Shown in pieces: positions 37,626-46,636 of a stretch of 60,582 nucleotides of DNA; the stretch's first letter is position 1; every line of letters starts with the position of its first letter. The DNA is taken from positions 10,132-70,713 of the forward strand of contig JAGRKS010000024.1 of assembly GCA_020442185.1 (NCBI GenBank), in the 5' to 3' direction. This stretch comes from Hyphomicrobiaceae bacterium. Lineage in GTDB: Bacteria; Pseudomonadota; Alphaproteobacteria; Rhizobiales; Hyphomicrobiaceae. The translations under genes were made by a program, and so were the position numbers. Under the pieces are notes generated by a model, which made no database searches, was not told the origin of the DNA, and saw only the letters and a list, made by a program, of their open reading frames with translations.

Positions 37626-38144
37626 ATGACGAAACCGCCCGGCAACCTTCCGCCGCCCCCAGCCGACATCGTGATCGAGGCCGCCAGCGCCATCCTGTTC
37701 CGCGATGGTCTGGTGCTGCTGGTCGAGCGCGGCCGGGGCGCCCTGTCGGGCCTTTGGAGTGCGCCCGGAGGGCGATGCCTCGAGGGCGAGACCGCGGCGT
37801 CCGCCGCCCGCCGCGAAGTGCTGGAAGAAACCGGCATCGACGCCGAGATCATCGGCGCGCTCTGCGTCCACGAGATCGCCGTTGCAGCCCCGCCAACCGA
37901 CACGAGCGACGCGGCGCACGGCGAGGCGCGCGCGCTCGCCGTTCAGCGTTTCCGCATCATTGTCCACTATGGGCGGGCGGGTCCCGGCGATCCAATACCT
38001 GCCAGCGACGCGGCGAATGCCCGCTTTTTCGAGGTCGCAGATATCGAGCAGCTGGCCGTAACGCCCGGACTCGCCGCGTTCGTGATAGAGGCAGGCCTAC
38101 GTCTCGATGCAATGGGCGAGTACAGGCCAATGCCTCGCCGTTAG
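37626..38144 (+). CDS. Nudix hydrolase
   Basis: A 172-residue Nudix enzyme. The Nudix box is complete: GGRCLEGETAASAARREVLEE followed by TGI (the pattern G-x5-E-x7-R-E-x2-E-E-x-G). It begins with a Pro-rich N-terminus, then IEAASAILFRDGLVLLVERG. Substrate class (NADH, nucleotide sugar, dNTP or other) cannot be read from the sequence. Start is ATG at 37626. It is divergent from the SRAP gene, and the next gene on the same strand is the TIGR02301-type protein 220 bases away. Confidence 0.92.
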   Translation: MTKPPGNLPPPPADIVIEAASAILFRDGLVLLVERGRGALSGLWSAPGGRCLEGETAASAARREVLEETGIDAEIIGALCVHEIAVAAPPTDTSDAAHGEARALAVQRFRIIVHYGRAGPGDPIPASDAANARFFEVADIEQLAVTPGLAAFVIEAGLRLDAMGEYRPMPRR

Positions 38145-38364
38145 GTATTCTGCCGTCGGCCGAACGCCAGCGCGCCCCCCTCGCACAACGGTGCGACTTG
38201 GCCGCGTGGTCGCCAAAAATCGGTGGTAAATCATCCGCGACGCTCGAATCTGGCGGTGTGCCGGTCGACAGCATCGCGACGGCGTGGCACCACGTTGTCA
38301 TGCTCGCTCTTCCGGCGCCACGGCCATGTTGCGGCCGGGCGGCCGCCAATGGACCCGCCACCTG

Positions 38365-38907
38365 ATGAAGCCCACCTCCAGCATCGTTTTGGCCAGCACC
38401 GTTTTGAATTTCATTCGCCGTGGCTCGTGTCTGCGCCCGGCAGCGGGCGCGAATGACAATGGTCGCCGTGCGTCGGTGACTACGGGGCCGGTCCTGAAGC
38501 CGGCGCTGACCCTCACTCTGGCCCTCACTCTGGCCCTGACGCTTGCCCTTGCGCACACGCCTTTATTGCCGTCGTCGCGGGCCTATGCCGCCCCGCAGCC
38601 CGCCGACAGTCGCCCTTACGACACCAAGCTCTTGCGTCTCGCGGAACTGCTCGGCGCCATCCACTATCTGCGCGAACTGTGCGGTGCCAACGAGGGGCAG
38701 TTCTGGCGCGACACGATGCAGGAACTGATGAAATCGGAAGGCTCGTCGGCAATTCGCCGCGCGCGCATGACGCGCGGATTCAACCTCGGCTATCGCACCT
38801 ATAGCCGGACATACAATGTCTGCACGCCCTCGGCGAAATCGGCGATCGACCGCTTTCTCATCGAGGGCGCCGAGATTGCCGACAGCCTTGCAGCTGGCAA
38901 GCCCTGA
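38365..38907 (+). CDS. TIGR02301 family secreted protein
   Basis: A 180-residue protein of the alphaproteobacterial TIGR02301 family. A long leader carries a hydrophobic repeat LTLTLALTLALTLALAH that is encoded by a direct DNA repeat (38507-38550). After a signal-like region the conserved core is KLLRLAELLGAIHYLRELC, FWRDTMQELM and FNLGYRTYSRTYNVC, with two cysteines that may pair. Function is unknown. The ATG at 38365 is preceded by CCACCTG rather than a strong binding site, so the start is moderately sure; the frame is open further upstream. Confidence 0.83.
   Translation: MKPTSSIVLASTVLNFIRRGSCLRPAAGANDNGRRASVTTGPVLKPALTLTLALTLALTLALAHTPLLPSSRAYAAPQPADSRPYDTKLLRLAELLGAIHYLRELCGANEGQFWRDTMQELMKSEGSSAIRRARMTRGFNLGYRTYSRTYNVCTPSAKSAIDRFLIEGAEIADSLAAGKP
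38507..38550 (+). repeat. direct repeat encoding a Leu/Thr/Ala-rich hydrophobic segment
   Basis: Near-identical copies of CTCACTCTGGCC follow one another in the TIGR02301-type gene and encode the LTLALTLALTLALA stretch of its leader. Slippage here would change the length of the membrane-spanning leader. Confidence 0.6.
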
Positions 38908-39330
38908 CCTGCTGCCAGGACCCGGCGAACAGCGCACACCTCGACAAACTCGTCTTTGCACGAACGCCATTGTTCCCATCTCCGAAGTCTCGCTATTCGA
39001 TGTAACTGTCCGCTGCTCGGCCGCGCACATGGGTGCGCACCAAACACATCGGCATGCGCACGTCGGGCGCAACGCGCCGCGGCAAACGTTGCCGTGCGAT
39101 TTACAATGAATGCTCGCCGGTTCCGCCCGCCCGCCACCCGCGTGCTAGAGAGTTTTGGCGCGCTCCATTGCGGGCCTGAACCGCTGGTAAACTCATCGCG
39201 CACGACGAACGATCCGACGATCCGCAGATCAGCACCACAGGTCGCTGATGCAGATCGAAAAGTTTTGTGGGCGCGTTGTACCTCGCGCGCCTGATCCAGC
39301 AACGCAGCGACAGCGTCTCGGGGGACGGCA
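38908..39330. other. 423-bp stretch with no recognisable gene
   Basis: No convincing frame on either strand. It includes the upstream region of the small protein gene at 39331 and otherwise shows nothing I can identify. Confidence 0.35.
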
Positions 39331-39579
39331 GTGGCCACCGCATTCGACTATATCGATGAAGGCAACGAGAGCCTGAAGGCATTGAGCCTCATTCTGGCCG
39401 CCTGGGACGAAGGCGAGGAAACCGGCGTCGCGCCGGAACTGATGGCCTATGCCGCGTTGTTCACTGCGCTGAGCGATCTCGTCGCGATCTATGGCGAGGA
39501 CGCCGTGGCGACACTGGCACGCGGCCTCGAGCAGCGCGTCCGCATCGGCGAGTTCACATTCTCCGAAGTGGTTCAATGA
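39331..39579 (+). CDS. small acidic hypothetical protein, 82 aa
   Basis: An 82-residue acidic protein with no family I recognise. It reads MATAFDYIDEGNESLKALSL, followed by a run of helical segments with EEGETGVAPELMAYAALFTALSDLVAIY-type spacing. It starts at GTG 39331 with GGGGGACGGCA upstream and has no signal peptide or cysteines. The high helical content suggests a small helical bundle or an adaptor. It is convergent with lysE and overlaps nothing. Its composition and ribosome binding site support a real gene. Confidence 0.62.
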   Translation: MATAFDYIDEGNESLKALSLILAAWDEGEETGVAPELMAYAALFTALSDLVAIYGEDAVATLARGLEQRVRIGEFTFSEVVQ

Positions 39580-39616
39580 AGCCGCGCGAATGGCGCGTGC
39601 CACGCCGCTCGCCTGC

Positions 39617-40285
39617 CTAGATTGCGTGGACGACGGCCTTCCAAATCATCTCTCCGATCAACAAGGCGCCAAAGCCGATAAGGAGGGTGCCGGCGATGCG
39701 GTTGATCGTTCCGAGGCGATCCCCGCTGATGCGGTGACGGATGCGCCCGATGAAATGCGATAGCCCGATCCACCACGCGAGGCTGCCGGCCATGATCGCT
39801 GCGACCATGGTCAATGCATCGACGTAGGACTTCACTTCGACGAACGTACTGACGCCGCCGAAAATCGCGAACAGGCCGAGCACGGCGCCCGGGTTCGTGA
39901 TGGTGAGAAAGAAAGTCTGCGGGATGTCCCAGGCGAAATCCTTGAGCGAAGCATTTTCGGCGTGGCTCGGGTGCAGCATCTCCAGGCGCGGCTCGGTCAG
40001 GTAGAGTTTCAGGCCGAACAGGCCGAGCGCCATGCCGCCGACGATCTGTATCGCGGTGCGATAATCGCTGACCGTGCTCGAAATCGCACCGACGCCGAGA
40101 CTGGCGAAGAGCGCGATGAAGCCATCGCCGAGGACCGCGCCGAGGCCCGCCGCCACGCCACCCCAGAACCCCCGCTCGATCGCTCTTTGAATGCACAGGA
40201 CATTGACGGGACCGACAGGCGCCGCCACAAGAATGCCAATGACGAGGCCGACCGGAATGATCAAGGGATTAGGGATCAGCTGCAT
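39617..40285 (-). CDS. LysE family translocator
   Basis: A 222-residue inner-membrane protein with about six hydrophobic helices. The LysE/RhtB signatures are present: PGPVNVLCIQRAIERGFWGG follows a leader with VGILVAAPVG, and there are AGLGAVLGDGFIALFASLG and FFLTITNPGAVLGLFAIFGG with the conserved NPGA. Members export amino acids or related compounds; the substrate is not known. I chose the ATG at 40285, with GAGGTGG upstream; the frame is open further. It is divergent from the hypothetical gene at 40488. Confidence 0.92.
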   Translation of the reverse strand: MQLIPNPLIIPVGLVIGILVAAPVGPVNVLCIQRAIERGFWGGVAAGLGAVLGDGFIALFASLGVGAISSTVSDYRTAIQIVGGMALGLFGLKLYLTEPRLEMLHPSHAENASLKDFAWDIPQTFFLTITNPGAVLGLFAIFGGVSTFVEVKSYVDALTMVAAIMAGSLAWWIGLSHFIGRIRHRISGDRLGTINRIAGTLLIGFGALLIGEMIWKAVVHAI

Positions 40286-40487
40286 GCCACCTCGCCAGTG
40301 TTCATCAGGGCCGGGTCCGTCAGACCACCATTCTGCTTCGGACACGAACACGTACGAGACTTACGACGTGCACCCCCCGACGGCATCTCCGGCGACGCCG
40401 CGAGACGTCTCCAAAGCCCTGCCCGCTCTCCGGCCACGACCGTCCGAACCGGCACACCGTTCGGTGAGCGCAGCCGCCTCACGACTG

Positions 40488-41186
40488 ATGGCAAACTCGG
40501 CCCCCTGGGATCTGATCCATCGTCATCGCCAGAATCTAGCGATTCCCCTTTTCATTCTGGTTATCACGCTAATCAGCATTGTCCATCAACCGTTAGCTGA
40601 AGTCCGTGCGCAAGGTGTAGAGCCACATCCGGCGGCATCCGGGCATGCTGGCGACGGCGGCACATTGACCAAGGATGCGGCAACGCTCGCGACGCCGGCC
40701 GGCACGTCACGCGAACCCGCGACGCGCATCGATCCGGCGACACTGCCACGCCCGGTCCGCGAAATGATCGATGCCCTGCAGACTGCGATCTCATCGGGAA
40801 ACGTCGAGGACCTTCGCACGGCCCTCGAATGGAACGAGCTGCCGCCATCGGTATCGGATGACAAGATCGACGACCCGATTGCCCATTGGCGCAGGATCTC
40901 AGCCGATGGCGAAGGCCGCCAGATCCTCGCGATCCTCGCCGACATCCTCGCCTCGGGACCGGCCAAGCTACTTATCGGCCGCGATGTCGAGAATGCGGGT
41001 GTCTACGTCTGGCCCCATCTCGCCGAGATTCCGTTCTCCAGCCTGACACCGCAGCAGCTGGTCGAACTCTACCGCATAATGCCGCCGGACCGGATCGCCG
41101 CGTTGCGCGACGGCAAGCCATGGACATGGTACCGCCTCGTGATCGGCGCCGATGGCACCTGGCACTCGTTCATGGAGCATCCGTGA
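40488..41186 (+). CDS. hypothetical membrane-anchored/secreted protein
   Basis: A 232-residue protein I cannot assign. A hydrophobic segment (about 14-34, PLFILVITLISIVH) may be a signal anchor. The body contains RPVREMIDALQTAISSGN, DLRTALEWNELPPSV, HWRRISADGEGRQILAILAD and VYVWPHLAEIPFSSLTP, ending in RLVIGADGTWHSFMEHP. This set is seen in Hyphomicrobiales as a conserved protein of unknown function. The start is uncertain: the ATG at 40488 has no strong binding site, and a GTG at 40464 or further upstream codons are in frame. Confidence 0.62.
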   Translation: MANSAPWDLIHRHRQNLAIPLFILVITLISIVHQPLAEVRAQGVEPHPAASGHAGDGGTLTKDAATLATPAGTSREPATRIDPATLPRPVREMIDALQTAISSGNVEDLRTALEWNELPPSVSDDKIDDPIAHWRRISADGEGRQILAILADILASGPAKLLIGRDVENAGVYVWPHLAEIPFSSLTPQQLVELYRIMPPDRIAALRDGKPWTWYRLVIGADGTWHSFMEHP

Positions 41187-41644
41187 CGCGCGCTTCCTGG
41201 CTCCGCGCGGTTCCTCTCCGTGCCGACGCCAACGCGAGCTGCCCGTTCGACTGACATAGCCGAGATAAAGCAAACAGGCGCAGAAGCGGCTGGCCTTCGC
41301 GACACGCGCCGCCAGGCATGCGCCTGCTTTCCAGGACGATCCATTTGATCGGCACCGCGGCTCGCCCCTTGCCCGACACGATTTCGAACGGATCGAGGCA
41401 ACGATTTCGCACGACCATCCGTTTCATCGGCATCGTGACACGCGATGCCGCGCACCAAATCGTTACCGTGCGTTGAACGTCGATTGCGGTTGCGGCGACG
41501 TAGTCTCATAGCAGCCGTGCCAGCACCAGGACCGCATCGGCGTTTCGACCGACGGGACACACCCGCTCACCGTCACGAAGCCACACTTGCAAGCGCGCGA
41601 TCGCGCTTCCATCTCGAAGAGTACGACCAAAGGGGACGATCAAA
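41187..41644. other. 458-bp gene-free stretch upstream of the L,D-transpeptidase
   Basis: No convincing coding frame. The palindrome GCGCGATCGCGC lies at about 41595-41606 just before the L,D-transpeptidase gene; I give it no function. Otherwise nothing recognised. Confidence 0.35.
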
Positions 41645-42403
41645 ATGAAAGTCAGTTGGGCGCGTATTGCCTTGATCGCACTCGCCGGAGTGTTCGCCAC
41701 CGGGGGCGCCGACGTTAAGCCGGCTTCCGCACAATGGTTTTCCGATTGGGACCGATACGGCGAAACGCCGTTCTGGGAACGTCGCGAGAGACGCTCGCGC
41801 AACGCGCCGCGCTATCGCAACGACGGATACGCAAGCCCGTGGGACGACGAGGAGATCGAACGCAAGCCGAAGCGTCGGTCGGTCGCCGTGTCGAGCGGTG
41901 GTCCGAAACCGCAGATCCAATCGATCGCACCGCCACGGGTCGCATTCGTCAGCGCCTTCGCGCCGGGTTCCATCATTATCGATCAGTCGACGCGGCGCCT
42001 CTACTACGTGCTGTCCGATCACGAGGCCTACCTCTATCCGATATCGGTCGGTCGCGAAGGGTTCTCGTGGACCGGTACCGAACCGGTGTCGCGTGTCGCC
42101 GACTGGCCGGATTGGCATCCGCCCGCCGAAATGCGTCAACGCGACCCGCGACTGCCGAAGAAGATGACGGGCGGCGTCCGCAACCCGCTCGGAGCGACCG
42201 CGATCTATCTCGGCAATACGCTCTACCGCATTCACGGGACCAACGATCCGAAGTCGATCGGCCGCGCCGCGTCGTCGGGTTGCTTCCGCATGATGAATGG
42301 TCATGTTCGACATCTGGCCGACCTCATCGAGGTGGGCGCGGAGGTCCATGTCTTGAAGAGGCTACCGGTCGATGTTGCCGCCAAGGTGCCAGGCCAGGGT
42401 TGA
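41645..42403 (+). CDS. L,D-transpeptidase (YkuD/ErfK family)
   Basis: A 252-residue secreted peptidoglycan transpeptidase. A signal peptide (about 1-30, ending near PASA) is followed by a basic linker and the YkuD domain (about 105-240). The active-site region reads YRIHGTNDP, then SIGRAASSGCFRM, with catalytic His and Cys. Such enzymes make 3-3 crosslinks or attach proteins to the wall. The ATG at 41645 has AAAGGGGAC upstream. The stop lies inside a 15-bp tandem repeat. A small membrane protein gene follows on the other strand. Confidence 0.95.
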   Translation: MKVSWARIALIALAGVFATGGADVKPASAQWFSDWDRYGETPFWERRERRSRNAPRYRNDGYASPWDDEEIERKPKRRSVAVSSGGPKPQIQSIAPPRVAFVSAFAPGSIIIDQSTRRLYYVLSDHEAYLYPISVGREGFSWTGTEPVSRVADWPDWHPPAEMRQRDPRLPKKMTGGVRNPLGATAIYLGNTLYRIHGTNDPKSIGRAASSGCFRMMNGHVRHLADLIEVGAEVHVLKRLPVDVAAKVPGQG

Positions 42404-42436
42404 TTGGGCCAGGGTTGAATGGGCCAGTGTTGAAGT
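42392..42436. repeat. three tandem 15-bp units overlapping the L,D-transpeptidase stop
   Basis: GGCCAGGGTTGATTG, GGCCAGGGTTGAATG and GGCCAGTGTTGAAGT lie end to end. Each unit contains a TGA in the transpeptidase reading frame, and the first of them is the stop codon. The extra copies are past the stop, so coding use is not obvious. Confidence 0.85.
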
Positions 42437-42511
42437 CGCCGGGGGCGATGACGCGGGCTCGATTGTGTGCCGCTGACCAATCGCCAGCCGGCAGAAGCCT
42501 GCCGCTCGGCG

Positions 42512-42712
42512 TCACCGGACCAGATGGTAGAGCAGGTCGTGCAGCGGCGAGTGCCCCGGCATCAGATTGATGCCCAGCGCCGACTTCGCGAGGTAGAGCG
42601 CGGCGATGATCGGCGGCGACATGGCGACGGCGAGAAACGCGATGGCCGGCGCCGGGAACGCTCTGACCACGGTCTGACCGGCATCATCGTAAATCTTTTT
42701 CAGTCGGATCAT
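42512..42712 (-). CDS. small membrane protein, 66 aa
   Basis: A 66-residue protein I do not recognise. It starts MIRLKKIYDDAGQTVV, then one hydrophobic segment (about 22-44, AIAFLAVAMSPPIIAALYLA) and ends GHSPLHDLLYHLVR. The ATG at 42712 has GAGGGAG about 9 bases upstream, which is the main evidence for a real gene and for this start. It lies downstream of the dihydroorotase gene on the same strand (gap 132 bases). Confidence 0.65.
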   Translation of the reverse strand: MIRLKKIYDDAGQTVVRAFPAPAIAFLAVAMSPPIIAALYLAKSALGINLMPGHSPLHDLLYHLVR

Positions 42713-42844
42713 TGGCGCAACTCCCTCGGTGGAGCGTTGGGGATCGTTGAGGGCTCGCGTGGCACTTGGCTGCAAAGCCGGGATCGCCACACCGTCTGCA
42801 GCGGATGATGCAACGCCGATGCCAATTGCCAACGGTCCGCGCGC

Positions 42845-44176
42845 TCAGACCCCGGCCTCGAGGAACCGCACTGGCTCGCCCGGAGCGCTACCGAGTATCT
42901 CGCCCTGCCACATCACGCGGCGACCGCGCACCACCGTGCCGACCGGCCAGCCCGTCACCGATTGCCCGTCGTAGGGCGTCCAGCCCGACCGGCTCTCGAT
43001 CCAGGCGTTGGTGATCGTCTCACGGCGCTTCATGTCGACGATCGTCAGGTCGGCGTCATAGCCGACGGCGATGCGGCCCTTGTCGGCGATACCGAACAGC
43101 CGCTGCGGGCCATGGCTGGTCAGATCGACGAAGCGTTGCAGGCTCAACCGTCCCGCATTGACGTGATCGAGCATAATCGGCACGAGGGTCTGCACACCTG
43201 TCATCCCGGAATGGGACGCGGGGTAGGCGTGGTCCTTTTCTTCGCGCGTATGTGGCGCATGATCCGAACCCAGAACGTCGACGACGCCTGACGCCACGCC
43301 CTGCCAGATGGCGTCGCGATGGGCTGCGTCACGCACGGGCGGGTTCATCTGCGCATAGGTGCCGAGCCGCTCGTAGCAATCGGGCGCGGCAAGCGTCAGA
43401 TGGTGCGGCGTCACCTCGACGCTCACCCAGCGCTTGTGATCGGCGAGAAAACGCATCTCCGCCGCGCTCGAAATGTGCAGCACATGGACACGTCGGCGGT
43501 GCTTCTCTGCAAGCTCTGCCAGCAGCGTCGTCGCAAGCAGCGCCGCAGTCTCGTCGCGCCACACGGGATGGGAAGCTGGATCGCCCGGAATGCGCTCGCC
43601 CTGGCGGGCGATCAGGCGGGCCTCGTCCTCGGCGTGGAACGCCGCCCGCCGGCTGATGGCAGCGATGATGCGGTCGAGATGCTCGGCATCGTCGACCAGC
43701 AGGTCGCCGGTCGAGGACCCCATGAACACCTTGATGCCGGCCGATCCTTCGAGGCGTTCGAGCGTAGCGATATCGCCAATATTTTCGCGCGTGCCGCCGA
43801 CATAGAAGGCGAAGTCGCAGAACATCCGGTGACGCGCCCGTGCCACCTTGTCGGCGAGCCGTTCGGCCGTCGTCGTCAGCGGCTTCGTGTTCGGCATCTC
43901 GAAGACCGCCGTGACGCCGCCCATGACGGCGCCCCGACTACCGGTTTCGAGATCTTCCTTATGATCGAGGCCGGGCTCGCGGAAATGCACCTGACTATCG
44001 ATCACACCCGGCAATACGTGCAGACCGCGCACGTCGACTGTTTCGGCGGCCGGCGCCGCGGAGAGCGATCCGATGGCCGCGATCCGCCCCGACCTGATAC
44101 CGATGTCGCGGACGCCTTCGCCGTCATGATTGACGACCGTGCCTCCGGAATAAACCACATCGAATGCGTCTGCCAT
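42845..44176 (-). CDS. dihydroorotase-like amidohydrolase
   Basis: A 443-residue cyclic amidohydrolase of the DHOase/allantoinase superfamily. It has LPGVIDSQVHFREPGLDHKE, EMPNTKPL, GIKVFMGSSTGDL, the region VEVTPHHLTL and the metal-binding LGSDHAPHTREEKD. The first His of the usual HxH metal motif is Gln (SQVHFR), while the second His, the PHH pair and the SDHAPH motif are kept. This is a known subclass of annotated dihydroorotases in this order, but activity in pyrimidine synthesis is not certain. The ATG at 44176 has GAGGGGC upstream. It is divergent from ygfZ. Confidence 0.88.
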   Translation of the reverse strand: MADAFDVVYSGGTVVNHDGEGVRDIGIRSGRIAAIGSLSAAPAAETVDVRGLHVLPGVIDSQVHFREPGLDHKEDLETGSRGAVMGGVTAVFEMPNTKPLTTTAERLADKVARARHRMFCDFAFYVGGTRENIGDIATLERLEGSAGIKVFMGSSTGDLLVDDAEHLDRIIAAISRRAAFHAEDEARLIARQGERIPGDPASHPVWRDETAALLATTLLAELAEKHRRRVHVLHISSAAEMRFLADHKRWVSVEVTPHHLTLAAPDCYERLGTYAQMNPPVRDAAHRDAIWQGVASGVVDVLGSDHAPHTREEKDHAYPASHSGMTGVQTLVPIMLDHVNAGRLSLQRFVDLTSHGPQRLFGIADKGRIAVGYDADLTIVDMKRRETITNAWIESRSGWTPYDGQSVTGWPVGTVVRGRRVMWQGEILGSAPGEPVRFLEAGV

Positions 44177-44394
44177 GTCTGCCCCTCATCAGCCCGCCCG
44201 CCGGGCCACCGCCAGCCGTCAGGCCTCGGCGCGGCTTGCGTTGTGGCCGTGTCGGGCATACCTAGACGGTCGGCACAAGTAAACCAAGGGGGCCGCCGGA
44301 ACCGATCCCGCGAACCCGCGATCGGACGCGGTAGCCTTGCCCTCTGCGACGCAACCTGCCGGACCGGTTTGCAACGATGACGCGGCGAGACCAG

Positions 44395-45306
44395 ATGTCG
44401 ACTGTAAAAATTGCGCTCATGCCGGCCCGCGGGGTCATCCGTGTCAACGGCCCGGACGCCCGAAAGCTGCTGCAGGGCATCGCGACCAACGACATGAACA
44501 AGCTCGACGGTCAAGCCGCGGTTCATTCGGGCATCTTGAGCCCGCAGGGCAAGATTTTGTTCGATTTCTTCGTCGTTGCAACCCATGACGGGGTGCTGCT
44601 CGAGACCGGCAAGGCCGCCGTCGCGCCGCTCAGGCAGCGGCTCGAAATGTACCGGCTGCGCTCAAAGGCCGAAATATCCGACGCCTCCGCCGATTTCACA
44701 GTTACCGTCTCCTGGTCGGAGCCGGTCCAACCCGGCGGCGGCAAGATCGATCACTCTGAGGATACCTTCGCATTCGCCGATCCCCGCCATCCCGCACTCG
44801 GCGAGCGGCACCTGGCATCACTCACCAGCAACTGGCACAAGGACCTTGCCGGAACCGAAGCCGCGACGCTTGTCGATTACGACGCCATGCGCATCGCGGT
44901 CGGTGTGCCGGAAGCCGGTTCCGACTTCGAACTCGGCGACACTTTTCCGCACGAGGCACTCTACGATCAGACCGGTTCCGTCTCGTTCACCAAGGGCTGC
45001 TACGTCGGACAGGAAATCGTCAGCCGCGTGCAGCACCGCGGCACGGCGCGCAAACGCGTTGTTCCCGTCGTAGGAACCGCGCCTTTGCCGGCCGGCGGTG
45101 CCGACATTACCGCTGGCGACGTCACGATTGGGCGGCTCGGATCGGTGGCGGGCTCGCGCGGCCTCGCCCTGCTGCGCCTCGACCGCGTCGCCGAGTTCCA
45201 GGCGAAGGGCGTGACACCGCAGATCGGCGAAATCTCGCTATCCGTCGATATCCCTGATTGGGTCACGTTCTCGCTCGATCAGCCCGGCACGTCGGCTGCG
45301 CCATGA
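44395..45306 (+). CDS. ygfZ: YgfZ/GcvT-domain folate-binding protein
   Basis: A 303-residue tetrahydrofolate-binding protein of the GcvT fold that supports iron-sulfur cluster enzymes. The signature KGCYVGQEIVSRVQHRG carries the conserved Cys. The N-terminus has VIRVNGPDARKLLQGIATND. The C-terminus lacks an aminomethyl-H4-folate catalytic set, as expected for YgfZ/IBA57. I chose the ATG at 44395 (MSTVKIALM), with GGCGAG upstream; an ATG at 44377 is also in frame. Its stop overlaps the start of tag by ATGA. Confidence 0.93.
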   Translation: MSTVKIALMPARGVIRVNGPDARKLLQGIATNDMNKLDGQAAVHSGILSPQGKILFDFFVVATHDGVLLETGKAAVAPLRQRLEMYRLRSKAEISDASADFTVTVSWSEPVQPGGGKIDHSEDTFAFADPRHPALGERHLASLTSNWHKDLAGTEAATLVDYDAMRIAVGVPEAGSDFELGDTFPHEALYDQTGSVSFTKGCYVGQEIVSRVQHRGTARKRVVPVVGTAPLPAGGADITAGDVTIGRLGSVAGSRGLALLRLDRVAEFQAKGVTPQIGEISLSVDIPDWVTFSLDQPGTSAAP

Positions 45307-45998
45307 CCGGGCGGCGAACCAGCACGACGGATCGAAAGGCAGCGGCTGAACCCGTCGACCAACTGCCAGCGGTTGTCCGCTGTTCGTGGGTTGGCTTAGC
45401 CGATGCCGAATACCAGCGTTACCACGACGAGGAATGGGGCGTACCGGTCGGCGACGACCGCGCATTGTTCGAAAAGATGGTACTCGAGGGCTTTCAGTCG
45501 GGCCTTTCGTGGCTGACGATCCTGCGCAAACGCCAGTCCTTCCGCGACGCCTTCGACGGCTTCGCACCCGAGAGGATCGCGCGCTACGGGGAGCGCGACG
45601 TTGCACGATTGATGGCCGATGCGGGCATCGTCCGCAACCGCGCGAAGATCGAGGCGACGATCGCCAATGCCCGGGCATTCCTCGCCCTCAGCGAGCACGA
45701 AAGTTTCGCTGGTCTGCTGTGGCGGATCGCGCGCGAGGATCGCCCGGCCGGCACCGGCGCGATCGTTTATTCGCCGGCTGACGTCCCGGCCGCCTCGGCA
45801 GCCTCGAACCGTATCGCGAAAACGCTGAAGGCCAGGGGATTCCGCTTCGTCGGTCCGACGACGATGTATGCGTTCATGCAGTCGGTCGGCATGGTCAACG
45901 ACCACATCCACGCCTGCCATCGCCACGCGGCCTGCCAGAAACTGCAGCGCGCGTTCAAGCCGCCCGTGCATCGTGGAGACATCGGAAAAACCTCATGA
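45303..45998 (+). CDS. tag: DNA-3-methyladenine glycosylase I
   Basis: A 231-residue base-excision repair glycosylase that removes 3-methyladenine. Conserved parts: CSWVGLADAEYQRYHDEEWG, FEKMVLEGFQSGLSW with the catalytic Glu region, and the zinc-binding residues in FRFVGPTTMYAFMQSVGMV and HIHACHRH. Its ATG overlaps the ygfZ stop by 4 bases and its TGA overlaps the next gene's ATG (positions 45995-45998), so ygfZ-tag-HD are a tightly coupled operon. Confidence 0.95.
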   Translation: MTGRRTSTTDRKAAAEPVDQLPAVVRCSWVGLADAEYQRYHDEEWGVPVGDDRALFEKMVLEGFQSGLSWLTILRKRQSFRDAFDGFAPERIARYGERDVARLMADAGIVRNRAKIEATIANARAFLALSEHESFAGLLWRIAREDRPAGTGAIVYSPADVPAASAASNRIAKTLKARGFRFVGPTTMYAFMQSVGMVNDHIHACHRHAACQKLQRAFKPPVHRGDIGKTS

Positions 45999-46636
45999 CG
46001 GCAGACCGCTCGCACCGCATCGACCGCGAGACAGAACCCTTCCAGCCGGCGCCTCGCGCCTGGCAGAGGATGCTGTCGGGCCGGCGGCTCGACCTTCTCG
46101 ATCCGGACCCCGAGGATGTCGCAATCGAGGACATCGCCCACGGGCTTGCGCGGGTAGCCCGCTGGAACGGCCAGACGACCGGCGCTTTTGCGTTTTCCGT
46201 GGCGCAGCACGTGCTGGTGGTCGAGGAAATCGCCAGTGACAGAAATCCGGGATGGCCGGCGCCGTGGCGGCTCGCCGCGCTGCTGCACGACGCACCGGAA
46301 TACGTCGTCGGCGACCTGATCAGCCCGTTCAAGACGGCGATCGGCTTCAACTACAAAGCCTTCGAGATTCGCTTGCTCGAGGCGATCCACGCGCGCTTCC
46401 GGCTGCCACCGCGATTGCCCGAAGAGATCGCGGCCGAGATCAAGGTTGCCGATCGCATCGCAGCCTACTTCGAGGCGACGGTTCTGGCGGGTTTCGCCAC
46501 GGCCGAAGCACGGGAATTCTTCGGCGTGCCCGAGGGGATCAGCGCCGCCTTGACCGCGAAACTTTCCGGCCTCGCTCCAGTGCCGACGGCAGATGCACAA
46601 CGGCGGTTTCTCGGCCGCTTCCACGACCTGGCCTAA
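45995..46636 (+). CDS. HD-domain hydrolase (YfbR-like)
   Basis: A 213-residue HD-domain phosphohydrolase. The metal site is visible as VAQHVLVVEE with the His, ALLHDAPEYVVGDL with the HD pair, and EIKVADRIAAYFEA with the distal Asp. The pattern resembles YfbR-type 5'-nucleotidases of dNMPs, but the substrate is not fixed. It overlaps tag by 4 bases (ATGA). With tag upstream and a phosphatase downstream, a role in nucleotide turnover or repair is plausible. Confidence 0.9.
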   Translation: MTADRSHRIDRETEPFQPAPRAWQRMLSGRRLDLLDPDPEDVAIEDIAHGLARVARWNGQTTGAFAFSVAQHVLVVEEIASDRNPGWPAPWRLAALLHDAPEYVVGDLISPFKTAIGFNYKAFEIRLLEAIHARFRLPPRLPEEIAAEIKVADRIAAYFEATVLAGFATAEAREFFGVPEGISAALTAKLSGLAPVPTADAQRRFLGRFHDLA

